Shown in pieces: positions 17,898-27,513 of a stretch of DNA of 64,000 bases. Source of the stretch: Gammaproteobacteria bacterium (lineage in GTDB: Bacteria > Pseudomonadota > Gammaproteobacteria > Pseudomonadales > Cellvibrionaceae); NCBI GenBank assembly GCA_004173475.1, contig SEBU01000001.1, forward strand, positions 1,550,001 to 1,614,000, in the 5' to 3' direction. The first letter of the stretch is position 1, and every line of letters starts with the position of its first letter. The position numbers were made by a program, and so were the translations under genes. The notes under the pieces are model-generated. The model worked only from the letters and a program-made list of their open reading frames with translations, was not told where the DNA came from and ran no database searches.

Positions 17898-18974
17898 TTA
17901 TTGAAATATTTCTTGTGCTCCAGCTGGCTTCGTATCAATACATTGTTTGGGATGCTCAGTAAATAAATTGCACGCTGCACTGTGCTCGGTAAGCGCATCG
18001 GCTGCTAATAAAATCGCACCAGCAGTCCAGGTGGTTTTTTCGCGCGGCCAAATCACCTTGTCGCGGAAATTAAACCCTGTCCAATAGCCACCATCTTCAT
18101 CCATAAACTGATGCAGCCAACTAAACAAACTCAATGCACGCGCATGCTCACCTGCAGCAAGGAGCGCAAGCGTTAATTCGCAGGATTCAGCAACCGTTAC
18201 CCAGGGTTCGTCGCTAACACATCGACAGCCAACATTATTTTCAACAAAAGCTTTCCATTTCGTTTCAACGCGTTCATGTGCAGCTTTGCCTTGTATGACT
18301 CCTGCAAGAATTGGATAAAACCAATCCATGGAGAACCGCTCCTTCGATTCCCACGTGCGATCAAAACATTCGGGATGGTGGCGTAAGCAATTACCCAATT
18401 TTTGATGCGCGTGAGACCACACACTCGTAGAAAAATTTAATTCCTCAGCACACAAAATCGCACATTGCAGACTTTTATAAATTGATGCACATGCGGTAAC
18501 TAGTGCATCTTTTTTTGCAGCGCCATCTTCCGCCACAGCCCAATATATTTCGCCCGTGGGGGACTGATACTGCAACACAAAACCTACTGCTTTTTTAACT
18601 ACCGGAAATAACCTCCGCAAAAAATCTTTATTTTTTGAAATCAAATAATGATGCCAAACCCCTGTTGCAATATAGGCAATAAAATTTGTTTCACGATGGT
18701 TTCTATCTACCGGCTCGTTCGACAAATAATTTGCCCACCAACTGCCATCGTCGAGTTGTTCTTGCGCCAACCATTGGTATGCGCGTTCCGCCGCCTCAAG
18801 TTCACCGCCAATACTTAAACCCATGGCTGCTTCAATATGATCCCAAGGGTCAGCTTTGCCATCGTGGAACCAGGGAATGCAACCATTCGGTAACTGGGTA
18901 CGCAAAATATAATTTACGGTTGGTCGCAACAGAGCTTCAGGAAAAAATCCTTTGGAGAGCAATAAATTTTTCAT
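17898..18974 (-). CDS. Prenyltransferase/squalene-cyclase-like alpha-barrel protein
   Basis: 358 residues. The sequence shows repeated QxxDGSW-like elements of alpha/alpha-barrel proteins: QLPNGCIPW (about 27-35), QLDDGSWWANYL (about 92-103), YQSPTGEIYWAV, and DEDGGYWTGF. No DxDD cyclase motif or DDxxD prenyl motif is visible, so terpene cyclisation is unproven. Similar proteins are named prenyltransferases in databases. Its start overlaps the methyltransferase stop by 4 nt (ATGA), making it the last gene of a four-gene operon with xerC, a GT4 and a methyltransferase. The likely role is a glycan- or lipid-linked modification, by context only. Confidence 0.65.
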   Translation of the reverse strand: MKNLLLSKGFFPEALLRPTVNYILRTQLPNGCIPWFHDGKADPWDHIEAAMGLSIGGELEAAERAYQWLAQEQLDDGSWWANYLSNEPVDRNHRETNFIAYIATGVWHHYLISKNKDFLRRLFPVVKKAVGFVLQYQSPTGEIYWAVAEDGAAKKDALVTACASIYKSLQCAILCAEELNFSTSVWSHAHQKLGNCLRHHPECFDRTWESKERFSMDWFYPILAGVIQGKAAHERVETKWKAFVENNVGCRCVSDEPWVTVAESCELTLALLAAGEHARALSLFSWLHQFMDEDGGYWTGFNFRDKVIWPREKTTWTAGAILLAADALTEHSAACNLFTEHPKQCIDTKPAGAQEIFQ

Positions 18975-19687
18975 AGATTTTTTTCTGATTTCCTAAAATG
19001 CATAACCACGCTTTTTCCCAATATTGGATTCAACATTCGCTCAAGTGTCTGGGTGAGCCAGGGTTTTTGCATGAGATCCCACACCAATAACCGATGATAC
19101 ATTTTTATGAGACGTGAATTATCTTGCGACTTCCACCACAAACATTTTAGCCACCAGAAAGGTGAATGTAGCGCGTGCGCCCAGTAGCGATGCATAAACG
19201 TAAAACCAAGATTCTCAATTTCTGAACGTAATTTGAATGCATCGAAAATTCGGATATGGCCACCTTCAACTTGGTGATAGGCTTGGCTTAGTCTCCAACA
19301 AATTTTTTCTGGCCATGCGCGCGGAACCGAAATAGCCAGCGTACCCTCGGGTTTTAATACACGCTTTATCTCCAACAAAACACCAGAGTAGTTTTCGATA
19401 TGTTCAAGCACTTCGCTACAAATTATTTTATCAAAGCTATTGTCCGCGAAAGGTAAACGTGTTGCATCTGTTTGCTGCAAAAAAAATTGACTCTTTGGAT
19501 TTTGCCCATTAAATGGAGCAAAACGTTCGCTCGCTATTTTCAAATCCTGCGAGGATAAATCGACTCCTATACCGAGAATGTCGTGTTCAAGACAGGCATG
19601 AATTATATGTCGCCCTTCTCCGCAGCCAACATCCAAAACTATATCGTCGTTAGTAAAATTAAGGAGCTTGTAATTTATTGTCAGCAA
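18971..19687 (-). CDS. Class I SAM-dependent methyltransferase
   Basis: 238 residues from a TTG start that directly follows the glycosyltransferase stop (TAATTG). Motif I is VLDVGCGEGRHIIHA (about 18-32), motif II GIGVDLSSQDL, and post-I FDKIICSEVLEHI. This is the Methyltransf_11 arrangement seen in small-molecule or sugar methyltransferases. Its C-terminal third is basic and rich in Trp (FWWLKCLWWK), perhaps membrane-associated. It sits between a GT4 and a prenyltransferase-like gene, which suggests action on a glycan or lipid-linked product. Confidence 0.85.
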   Translation of the reverse strand: MLTINYKLLNFTNDDIVLDVGCGEGRHIIHACLEHDILGIGVDLSSQDLKIASERFAPFNGQNPKSQFFLQQTDATRLPFADNSFDKIICSEVLEHIENYSGVLLEIKRVLKPEGTLAISVPRAWPEKICWRLSQAYHQVEGGHIRIFDAFKLRSEIENLGFTFMHRYWAHALHSPFWWLKCLWWKSQDNSRLIKMYHRLLVWDLMQKPWLTQTLERMLNPILGKSVVMHFRKSEKNL

Positions 19688-21013
19688 TTACGCATTACTC
19701 TTTAGATGCAGAACATGGCGATAATAATCACTTAATTGCGTAGCGACAATTGACCAGGATAGATGTTTAAGGCTACGAGCGCGTCCTCTGTCACTATAAT
19801 CTGCGTAACGAGCTTCGTTAGTTAGCAACTCTCGCAACGCAACGATCAATTCATTCACATCGCCGGCCTTCACAATATAAGCCGCATCACCCACCACTTC
19901 TGGTAATGCGCCACCATCACTGCAAATTAAAGGAATACCGCATGCAAGTGCCTCACCCGCAGGCAAACCAAATCCTTCGTAGAGTGAAGGCACAACCGCA
20001 ATTTTTGCGCGAGCATATTCAACGACAAGTTGCTCTGTGCTTATACCAGATTTAAATTCAACACAATTTTCCAACTTCAGCGCCTTTAATTCTTTTTCGG
20101 TGGAACCGTCTTCTTTTAATTTCCCAATAACAAGCAGTTGCAAGCCAGGAAATTCACTACGCAAATTTGCGATCGCTTTCAATAAAATGCTTAAGCCCTT
20201 CAATGGCTGATCGGAAGATGCTGTAGTAATAATTTTCCATGGTTTACGCGATATGTGTGGCAGAGGTTGAAAAATATCCGTATCAATACCATTTGGAATC
20301 ACTTTAATTTTTTCTTGCGGCAGCAAGAATGCATCAGCAATATCTTTACGTGATTGTTTCGACACAGTGACAATGTAGTTCAGCTGCTGAATAACGTTTC
20401 TCTGCATACCAAGAAAGTTATACCATCGCTTAATTAACCACCTCTGCCCTTTCGTAGAAGCGGCTTGTAACGCTAGCTCCAAATCACGCGTAATCGGGTG
20501 ATGCACAGTCGCAACTATATTCACGCCGCCATTTTGTAATTTCAGTAATCCGTAACACAGACTTTGATTGTCATGGACAATATCGTAACGCGGATTATTA
20601 TTTTTAAAATGCTTAGCAAGGCGACGGCCAAAGCAATAAGGCTCACCAAAGCCGCCGCTTAGCTTACTCCACCATTCATAAAAATCTGCGAACGACAAAA
20701 AATGTTTGGGTCGTAATGCCCGATGTGGGTTTTTATGCGCGTATAAATCCAGGCTGGGCAATTTAATTAAATTTACACGTGCATCCAGCTCTGGATAAGG
20801 TGGGCCGGAAATAACATCCACTTTATGGCCCATCTCAACCAAGGCCTTACTTAAATAATGAAGATAAATACCCTGGCCCCCAACGTGAGGATGGCTGCGA
20901 TAACCAAGTAGCGCTATAGATAAATTATTGATTGATAAAACATCATCATTAATTTTTTTTGCAGACGCGCGTACTTTTTCAACAGAGGAATAATTAACAG
21001 GTAGATAAGACAT
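19688..21013 (-). CDS. GT4-family glycosyltransferase
   Basis: 441 residues with the two-Rossmann GT-B fold. The N-terminal acceptor domain includes HVGGQGIYLHYLSKALVEMGH (about 38-58). The C-terminal donor domain holds the GT4 signature SLYEGFGLPAGEALACGIP (about 352-370) with the paired Glu residues, and SDGGALPEVVGDAA. It transfers a sugar from a nucleotide donor; acceptor and sugar cannot be read from sequence. It begins 5 nt after xerC and leads directly into the methyltransferase gene. The region could make a small surface or secondary glycolipid. Confidence 0.85.
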   Translation of the reverse strand: MSYLPVNYSSVEKVRASAKKINDDVLSINNLSIALLGYRSHPHVGGQGIYLHYLSKALVEMGHKVDVISGPPYPELDARVNLIKLPSLDLYAHKNPHRALRPKHFLSFADFYEWWSKLSGGFGEPYCFGRRLAKHFKNNNPRYDIVHDNQSLCYGLLKLQNGGVNIVATVHHPITRDLELALQAASTKGQRWLIKRWYNFLGMQRNVIQQLNYIVTVSKQSRKDIADAFLLPQEKIKVIPNGIDTDIFQPLPHISRKPWKIITTASSDQPLKGLSILLKAIANLRSEFPGLQLLVIGKLKEDGSTEKELKALKLENCVEFKSGISTEQLVVEYARAKIAVVPSLYEGFGLPAGEALACGIPLICSDGGALPEVVGDAAYIVKAGDVNELIVALRELLTNEARYADYSDRGRARSLKHLSWSIVATQLSDYYRHVLHLKSNA

Positions 21014-21018
21014 AAGAT

Positions 21019-21927
21019 TTATTCAGCCGGATTCTTTTTCCGCTGAGCGCGCGGGTGCGCACTATCATACACTTTTGCGAGATGTTGAAAATCCAGATGC
21101 GTATAGATTTGGGTAGTGGAAATATTTGCATGGCCGAGCATTTCCTGCACCAAACGCAAATCACTGCTGGATTCCAACATGTGGCTTGCAAAAGAATGTC
21201 GCAACATATGCGGATGAACGGGCGTGTCCATACCCTGTTTTATACTGAGTTGCTGCATACGCAATTGCACGGCGCGATGAGTAATACGTGTACCGCGTTG
21301 CGTGATAAAAACGGCTTGTTCCGTTTCATCTTTCAAAAAATGTTTGCGCGCCGGCAACCAGGCATTTAACGCAGCGATCGCATGAGAGCCTATTGGTAGC
21401 ATGCGAGTTTTATTTCCTTTTCCGAGAACAGTGACCATTTGATCCAGCAGGTCGATATGGTTTAAATCCAAACCAACCACTTCTGCCAACCGCAAACCCG
21501 ATGAGTAAATTAATTCCAGTAACGCATGGTCGCGCAAATCCAAGTCTGAATTGCCTGGGATATTTACAAACTGCGCAGTTTGGTCAACATCTAATGTTTT
21601 GGGTAATTTCTTGGGACTTTTTGGAGCCTGTATAGCATCAGCCGGATTATTTTTTGCCCAACCATTTCGAATCGCAAATGCAAAAAAACTGCGCATTGCC
21701 GAAAGCCAACGCGATAAACTTTTTCCACCCAAGCCCTGGCGATGTAATTGCGCCACCATTTGGCGAATATGTTGCGAGCGAATTGCCGATAAATCTGTAA
21801 GCGAAAATTTTTCGCAATAATCCGCAAATTTTTCCAGGTCGCGCTGATAATTCGTTTGGGTATGAATAGACAATTGCTTTTCACTGCGTAAGAATTCGTT
21901 AAACGCGATGAGTTCCTGTTGGTACAT
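21019..21927 (-). CDS. xerC: XerC-type tyrosine recombinase
   Basis: 302 residues, the length of XerC/XerD. A SAM-like N-terminal DNA-binding domain (about 5-90) precedes the catalytic domain. Catalytic residues are visible: Arg in SSGLRLAEV, Lys in LGKGNKTR, His/Arg in HMLRHSFASH, His in MLGHANI, and nucleophile Tyr in TTQIYTHLD. XerC-XerD resolve chromosome dimers at dif. In many gammaproteobacteria xerC follows dapF and a DUF484 gene; here it leads a glycosyltransferase operon, so this may be a relocated xerC or a paralogue. No adjacent mobile cassette or attachment site was seen. Confidence 0.85.
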   Translation of the reverse strand: MYQQELIAFNEFLRSEKQLSIHTQTNYQRDLEKFADYCEKFSLTDLSAIRSQHIRQMVAQLHRQGLGGKSLSRWLSAMRSFFAFAIRNGWAKNNPADAIQAPKSPKKLPKTLDVDQTAQFVNIPGNSDLDLRDHALLELIYSSGLRLAEVVGLDLNHIDLLDQMVTVLGKGNKTRMLPIGSHAIAALNAWLPARKHFLKDETEQAVFITQRGTRITHRAVQLRMQQLSIKQGMDTPVHPHMLRHSFASHMLESSSDLRLVQEMLGHANISTTQIYTHLDFQHLAKVYDSAHPRAQRKKNPAE

Positions 21928-22164
21928 AAGCGACCTGTAATAAAAATTTACTGTCGAAGAAGCATATAAATTTGTGATCGTTTTTTACTCACACCGATTA
22001 AGCGAAACGCTTCTAGATTATAACCACTCAGTTTAGCAGGGATATACTTCAGCTACTTAGGTTGCCCTAATAGCATACAAGAATCATCAACACCCTTGAA
22101 CTTTGGCGGCTTCGCCCCAACTGTTTTGTTCACTTAAACTTCGTTGTTACGGGTTGATCCCTTT

Positions 22165-22563
22165 ATGACTCAAACCTTTATTTTACAAAACCAGGACAAA
22201 CTTTTTTTTGGCAAAAACAAAGAGTGGGTCGATGGTTATGATGCCAATTCAGTATTCAAAACTCCGCATAAAGATGAAGCGGTAAACCAGATGTTTGAAA
22301 TTACATCAAAGGATTACAAGCAACGCGTCAAAGTAATCCCTTGTGATCTTGACGATAAGGGGCTGCCGATGATTGAGGCGGATATCATGCCTGCCCCTTT
22401 ACCCAAGATACCCAAGCCGCCTAAAGCCGGTACGGATTTATTTGCTGAACCTGCTGCTGAACAACTCGATAATGATGAGGCTGAACCGGAGGAGGAGCTG
22501 ATCTTCACGACTGAAAGCGATGAAGATGAAAACTCACCTGCAACTCAAGCTAAACTAATCTAA
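22165..22563 (+). CDS. Conserved hypothetical acidic-tailed protein upstream of gshA
   Basis: 132 residues from ATG 22165; the ORF-track TTG start at 22144 is less likely. The N-terminal part (MTQTFILQNQDKLFFGKNKEW) forms a small globular segment with FKTPHKDEAVNQMFEI. The middle has a proline-rich stretch (MPAPLPKIPKPPKAG). The C-terminus is very acidic (DNDEAEPEEELIF). No membrane segment is seen and I do not recognise a named function. The gene is 26 nt upstream of gshA and probably cotranscribed. Confidence 0.6.
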   Translation: MTQTFILQNQDKLFFGKNKEWVDGYDANSVFKTPHKDEAVNQMFEITSKDYKQRVKVIPCDLDDKGLPMIEADIMPAPLPKIPKPPKAGTDLFAEPAAEQLDNDEAEPEEELIFTTESDEDENSPATQAKLI

Positions 22564-22589
22564 CCATAACATTAAACAGGGGTTTGGCT

Positions 22590-24236
22590 TTGCCTACGAC
22601 TAATAATGCCAACTGGCGCGCGCATCTGGCCGCTTTCGCCGAGACACCCTCCAACGCGACCTTAACAGGTATTTTACGGGGCCTCGAAAAAGAGAGCTTA
22701 CGCGTTACCGCAGACGGACAGCTCGCTCAAACCAGTCATCCTATTGGCTTAGGCTCGGCATTAAAGCATCCCCACATCACAACCGATTACAGCGAATCAC
22801 TACTCGAATTTATTACCGATCCTTTCGACAATATACCCGCGCTCTTGCAGCAGCTTGATGATATTCATCGCTTTACCTATCAGGAACTGGCTAAAAACGG
22901 CGAACGTTTATGGCCAGCGAGCATGCCCAATAGCTTGCCTCAGGATGCGGATATTCCGGTCGCGCGTTATGGCAATTCTAATATCGGGGCCATGAAAACT
23001 ATTTATCGCATCGGGCTCGGGCACAGGTATGGTCGCAGCATGCAGACCATTGCCGGTGTGCACTACAATTTTTCTTTGCCCGATAGTTTTTGGCGCGAAC
23101 TTCAGCAACGTGAAAATAATACCGAATCACTACAAGATTTCAAAACTGCACGCTATTTTGCGCTGATCCGTAATTTCCGTCGTTATTTCTGGCTGTTGGT
23201 TTATCTTTTTGGTGCAGCGCCAGCGGTGAGCAATGAGTTTGTGCAAGATCGCAAGCACCGTTTGCAACCGTTGGAAAATGACACCCATACCCAACATCTT
23301 CCTTTTGCAACTTCATTACGAATGGGAGATTTGGGTTATCAAAGCGATGCACAACAATCGCTGTTTGTATGTTACAACCATATCAATTCTTATTTAAGTA
23401 CTCTATGCGGTGCGATTACACAGCCGCATCCCGCTTACGAAGCTATAGGCGTAAAAGATGAGTCCGGTAATTACAAACAACTGAACACCAGTTTATTACA
23501 AATTGAAAATGAATTTTATTCCAGCATTAGACCAAAGCGCACGACTCAACCTGGTGAAACCGCGCTGCAAGCTTTGCGTTTGGGTGGGGTGGAATACATT
23601 GAAGTTCGCTGCATAGATTTGAATCCCTATGAACCGCTCGGCGTAACGGCGGAACAATTGCGCGTCATGGATGCATTTCTTTTATATTGTCTGCTCAGTG
23701 ACAGCCCGCAAACACCTAACGATGAATATAAAGCCTGGACCGAAAACCAGAAACGTATTGTTTATTCGGGTCGAGATCCAAAGCTGACACTTTTACGCGA
23801 TGGCAATGAAGTCACGTTTAAAGATTGGGCGCACGAAATATTAGAAAGCTCTCTCGAATGCGCGAAGCTACTTGATCAAAGTTACGCGAGTGAAGATTAC
23901 ACTAACGCTGTGCAAAACCAATTTGCAAAAATTGCAGACCCTGAATTAACTCCCTCCGCAAGAGTGCTTAAAGAGTTGAAACGGGGAAAAACTTTTCTCG
24001 ATCACACTCTCGATCTTGCGGAGATGCATCGCCAGCATTTCAGCGATAGATCTCTATCACCAGAAGTGCTGGCCGCAGCACATTTGCAAGCAGCAAAATC
24101 CTTAGCTGATCAGGCCAAACTCGAAGAATCAAACCAGAGTTCTTTGGACGACTATCTTGCGAGTTATTATGCGCAGTATCATTCATGCGGTTGTACTGCG
24201 AGCGAGGACAGCAAAAAACCGACGGCTTGTGTGTAA
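22590..24236 (+). CDS. gshA: Glutamate-cysteine ligase
   Basis: 548 residues, slightly longer than E. coli GshA. The start is the TTG at 22590, because AGGGG lies 7 nt before it; the ORF-track TTG at 22584 is too close to that site. Family motifs include GILRGLEKESLRV near the N-terminus, TDYSESLLEFIT, GVHYNFSLP, SIRPKRTTQPGETALQAL, and VEYIEVRCIDLNPYEP. It joins glutamate and cysteine with ATP, the first step of glutathione synthesis. The C-terminal tail contains Cys-Gly-Cys (HSCGCTASE), an uncommon extension. GST, GFA, GPx and a sulfate transporter are also found in this window. Confidence 0.95.
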   Translation: MPTTNNANWRAHLAAFAETPSNATLTGILRGLEKESLRVTADGQLAQTSHPIGLGSALKHPHITTDYSESLLEFITDPFDNIPALLQQLDDIHRFTYQELAKNGERLWPASMPNSLPQDADIPVARYGNSNIGAMKTIYRIGLGHRYGRSMQTIAGVHYNFSLPDSFWRELQQRENNTESLQDFKTARYFALIRNFRRYFWLLVYLFGAAPAVSNEFVQDRKHRLQPLENDTHTQHLPFATSLRMGDLGYQSDAQQSLFVCYNHINSYLSTLCGAITQPHPAYEAIGVKDESGNYKQLNTSLLQIENEFYSSIRPKRTTQPGETALQALRLGGVEYIEVRCIDLNPYEPLGVTAEQLRVMDAFLLYCLLSDSPQTPNDEYKAWTENQKRIVYSGRDPKLTLLRDGNEVTFKDWAHEILESSLECAKLLDQSYASEDYTNAVQNQFAKIADPELTPSARVLKELKRGKTFLDHTLDLAEMHRQHFSDRSLSPEVLAAAHLQAAKSLADQAKLEESNQSSLDDYLASYYAQYHSCGCTASEDSKKPTACV

Positions 24237-24342
24237 AACATTATTCGCTTTCTGTTACAAAATTTTTGACATAAGAAAACCAATACTTTTTTAGAACGCT
24301 CGAAATTTAAATCAATATCAAATAATTAAATAATAACTGTTC

Positions 24343-24364
24343 GTGGGCATTACGTAATGCTCAC
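24343..24364. repeat. Near-perfect 22-bp palindrome
   Basis: GTG-G-GCATTACGTAATGC-T-CAC has a perfect 14-bp palindromic core and matching outer triplets. It lies between gshA and the convergent small gene. It has no loop and no T-run, so it looks more like a dimeric protein site than a terminator. Confidence 0.5.
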
Positions 24365-24396
24365 ATCCACGTAAACTGTACGACACGACTTTATTT

Positions 24397-24615
24397 TTAT
24401 TCGCTGGCCGATGTTTGGGGGTCAGTATTTATGACGTCCGCAACATCTACTTTAACAACTTTGATATTCTCGATATCCGTTTTACCGTAGGGTTTAGCTG
24501 CCGCCTCGACTTTTTTCCTCGCTTCTTCAAACGTCAACGATTCTGAATCAGTTATGACTTCAAGCGATTCATCCTGTCCATCTAAGGTGTAATGAACAAT
24601 ATAACGATGTTCCAT
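24397..24615 (-). CDS. Small hypothetical protein (72 aa)
   Basis: 72 residues beginning MEHRYIVHYTLDGQDESLEV. A strong ribosome site (GGAG, 7 nt before the ATG) supports the gene. The sequence alternates beta strands with a helix rich in charged residues (FEEARKKVEAAAKPYG), like a small alpha/beta fold. There are no Cys, signal peptide or membrane segment. I do not recognise the family. It is convergent with gshA and lies 230 bp from the start-distal end of the EAL gene. Confidence 0.6.
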   Translation of the reverse strand: MEHRYIVHYTLDGQDESLEVITDSESLTFEEARKKVEAAAKPYGKTDIENIKVVKVDVADVINTDPQTSASE

Positions 24616-24846
24616 TTTGGTTCTCCACTATCAAAAACAACGATATGAATTTGATTTTACCTTCGAACTCTTTCAGGAAAGGTTCGTCAGCGTACAAAGG
24701 CTTTCGAAGAGCTCGTTTAAATTGCAATATAAATTATCGTTAAGGGTAATCAGAAAAAAGTATGTCAACTCAATAATGAGTTTGAATTTTTGGGAAATGG
24801 AAGGCTAATAGATGTTAGATACGCCATACAATTTATTACAGTCGAT

Positions 24847-27513
24847 TTAATTTCTCTTCAGCCGCAATAGAAAATCTGCCTCTGACATTGGTCGGCCAAT
24901 ATGAAAGCCTTGGCCAAATTCGCAGCCTGCTTCGCGCAAAAATTCAGCTTGCTCCGGTGTTTCAATACCTTCGCCTGTTACTTCGGCGTTAAGCGTATGA
25001 GCCATGGCGATGATAGTGTTGACCAAATTAGTATTACGTTTTTGATCCGGTACGCCTTCTAAAAACAGGCGATCAATTTTCAACTTGCCCACTTCAAAAC
25101 GACGCAAGTAACTAAAGGAAGCATAGCCGGTACCGAAATCGTCGATAGCGAGTTTTATTTTATGTAAGCGCAAGTGTTTAAGATTTTGTTCAACGGCAGG
25201 TGCCGAGCTCAAGGCAATCCCTTCAGTGACTTCCAATTCCAACGCATTAGAATTAACAGCCTCTTCTTTCAATACGCGGCAAACATCCTCAGCGAAGTTT
25301 GCATGCTCCAGCTGGATCATTGAGACGTTCACAGAAATCGTAAGCGGACTAAGCGTCTCCTGTTGCCATTCTTTAATTTGCCTAAGTGCTTTTCGCAGAA
25401 CCCAGATCCCAATTTCATAAATGCTTCCGGTGGCCTCAGCGATTGGGATAAATGTTACGGGGCTAATCAAGCCTCGCGAGGAATGCTGCCAACGAATAAG
25501 TGCTTCAGCACCGCAAATTTTGCCGGTTTTGAGACCAATAATAGGTTGATAAACCAGGAAAAGTTCGTTGCGCGTTAGCGCTTGTTGGAGTTCTTCTCGA
25601 AGCGCTTGCTCTTCTTGTTCAGCCGCATGATGTTCCAAGCTATATTCAACCCAGGTATTTTCGCGATTTGCACGATGCAACGTGTGCAACGCGATTTCTG
25701 CATTGTGTAGGGTCAGCGCCCATTGTGCTGCTGACTGCAGATAGCTGACTCCAATATTCAAACGTGTCATGAGCGAAATATCTTTGGCTTTTACCGGGCT
25801 TGAGAAGAACCCAAAGAGCATATCCATACGCTGGGTTAAATTAACGCCCCGCTCTAAATCCAATACTAACGCAAATCGATTGTCACCAACACGGCCAAGC
25901 AATTCGTGGGCGCTGCAAAAGTGTTCCAACCGCCGGGCGACTCCTTTCAGAAGCTGATCACCCGTTGCCACACCGTATTTGTCATTGATTAACACAAGGC
26001 TTTCAACATTAACCAGTACGCAGACATATTTATTGTCGTATTCAGGATTGAAAACCAGCTCATCGACTTTTTGACCTAGGCAGACGCGATTAGGTAGACC
26101 TGTCAGCTCGTCATAATAAATGCGCTGACTCAGCTCCTGTTCTGCTCGCTTACGGGCTTGGGATTCAATGGATAGGGCCAGCATATCCGCAATCGACGCT
26201 AAAAAATTAACCTCGTCCGGCCGCCATTGGCGCGTCGCGGGATTCATTGCCAAAACCACGCCCATGGCTTTATCGCGAACCAGGGTAGGCATCGCCAGCA
26301 AAGCACCCGCTGACCCTGTATTAATCCAATACTCTGGATTTTCCTCGGCCATTATTTGGCTCACAACCAGCCCTGCCTTACGGTCAAGTACGTCAAACAG
26401 CCAAGGCGCATGGATGCGCTCTATGTTGAGACCAAAAATTACAACGCGGCGAGATTTTTCAACTTTTGCCTTGCAGCTGAGCGTTTGGCCGTCCTTGCTG
26501 AGTTCCCAAACGGACAGATGAGGTAAATCTAGTGTGGTGCCCGCCAACAAGGCAGCTTCTTCCGCATAGACTTCCGAGGTTGGAATTGCATCTTTACTGA
26601 GTGCAAGGCTTCTTAAGGCGTCACCTTGCGCGGCCAAGCGCTGCGCCTGCGCTAACTGGCTCGCTCTAAGTCGCGAAGCTAATCGTCCTAACAATACCGC
26701 TATGGCTGTGAGCACACCGAGCAGGCCCAATACATACGGCAATATGGACGAGAAAATTCGGTTACCTGGCATGTCCAGTTGCCAACGCAAGTATCCCTGC
26801 ACCTCGCCTTGCAGATTTTTAAGCGGAATACTCGGCTCGCCAGCGACCCTTTGGCTGCCAATGTTTGGATTGAGCAACTTAAAGTTTTCACCTAACTTAT
26901 GAAGCCAGCGCTGATCAAGTGCAGACGCAAATAACATAAAGCGCCCATTGGGTGGGATACGCGTTTGATTTTCTGACGCTATACCTTCCATAGCGACCAT
27001 ATAGTAAGTGTCTACCCCTGCCTCCGTGGTTTTAAAATATCCCAAAGGCGATGGCGCGCCGCTAAAAGGATTGTATCGCTCTGCCGCGGGATAAAAACTT
27101 TCCACCAACTGAGCAATGCTTTGTGCACGCGTATCGGGCGGTACAAACTTCCCATCAATCAACAAATAATTTATTCGCCGATGACGATCAACTATGGCTT
27201 CTATATTGATATTTTGGTTCGCGTAAGCCGAGCCCGACATATTGACCTTAAGCCACTCAGTATTCAGGGTTTCACCATTCACATTTTCGTCCATGGCATC
27301 CCAAATGGAATATTCGTGCAAATCACCGACAAACTGCTGCCCACGTTGCTCCAATCCTGAAGCGACCATTTCCTGGGAGCGGAGAATAAAAAGCTTATCT
27401 TGTTGAGTGATAGTGAACTTAACGACACTCAGTACGCCGCCAACCGTAGCGGCGATTAATATCACCAACAACAGGCTTGGACTGGCTAAAGGTTTACGCA
27501 AAAAACTTAACAA
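24847..27513 (-). CDS. CHASE4-GAF-GGDEF(degenerate)-EAL c-di-GMP signalling protein
   Basis: 888 residues from a TTG start. There is one N-terminal membrane helix (about 12-32), a periplasmic CHASE4-like sensor (about 45-215), a second helix (about 258-280), then a GAF domain (about 300-460), GGDEF (about 470-625) and EAL (about 640-885). The GGDEF signature is replaced by GRVGDNRFAL, so cyclase activity is unlikely. The EAL domain keeps EALIRW, NVS, EVTEG, DDFGTGYAS, KIDR and GEGIET, so it should degrade c-di-GMP. It is a membrane sensor that lowers c-di-GMP in response to a periplasmic cue. No operon partner. Confidence 0.92.
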   Translation of the reverse strand: MLSFLRKPLASPSLLLVILIAATVGGVLSVVKFTITQQDKLFILRSQEMVASGLEQRGQQFVGDLHEYSIWDAMDENVNGETLNTEWLKVNMSGSAYANQNINIEAIVDRHRRINYLLIDGKFVPPDTRAQSIAQLVESFYPAAERYNPFSGAPSPLGYFKTTEAGVDTYYMVAMEGIASENQTRIPPNGRFMLFASALDQRWLHKLGENFKLLNPNIGSQRVAGEPSIPLKNLQGEVQGYLRWQLDMPGNRIFSSILPYVLGLLGVLTAIAVLLGRLASRLRASQLAQAQRLAAQGDALRSLALSKDAIPTSEVYAEEAALLAGTTLDLPHLSVWELSKDGQTLSCKAKVEKSRRVVIFGLNIERIHAPWLFDVLDRKAGLVVSQIMAEENPEYWINTGSAGALLAMPTLVRDKAMGVVLAMNPATRQWRPDEVNFLASIADMLALSIESQARKRAEQELSQRIYYDELTGLPNRVCLGQKVDELVFNPEYDNKYVCVLVNVESLVLINDKYGVATGDQLLKGVARRLEHFCSAHELLGRVGDNRFALVLDLERGVNLTQRMDMLFGFFSSPVKAKDISLMTRLNIGVSYLQSAAQWALTLHNAEIALHTLHRANRENTWVEYSLEHHAAEQEEQALREELQQALTRNELFLVYQPIIGLKTGKICGAEALIRWQHSSRGLISPVTFIPIAEATGSIYEIGIWVLRKALRQIKEWQQETLSPLTISVNVSMIQLEHANFAEDVCRVLKEEAVNSNALELEVTEGIALSSAPAVEQNLKHLRLHKIKLAIDDFGTGYASFSYLRRFEVGKLKIDRLFLEGVPDQKRNTNLVNTIIAMAHTLNAEVTGEGIETPEQAEFLREAGCEFGQGFHIGRPMSEADFLLRLKRN

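Noticed and set aside
24617-24808. 63-aa + strand ORF between the small gene and the EAL gene
   Set aside because: No start signal, no recognisable pattern, and it lies in AT-rich non-coding DNA.
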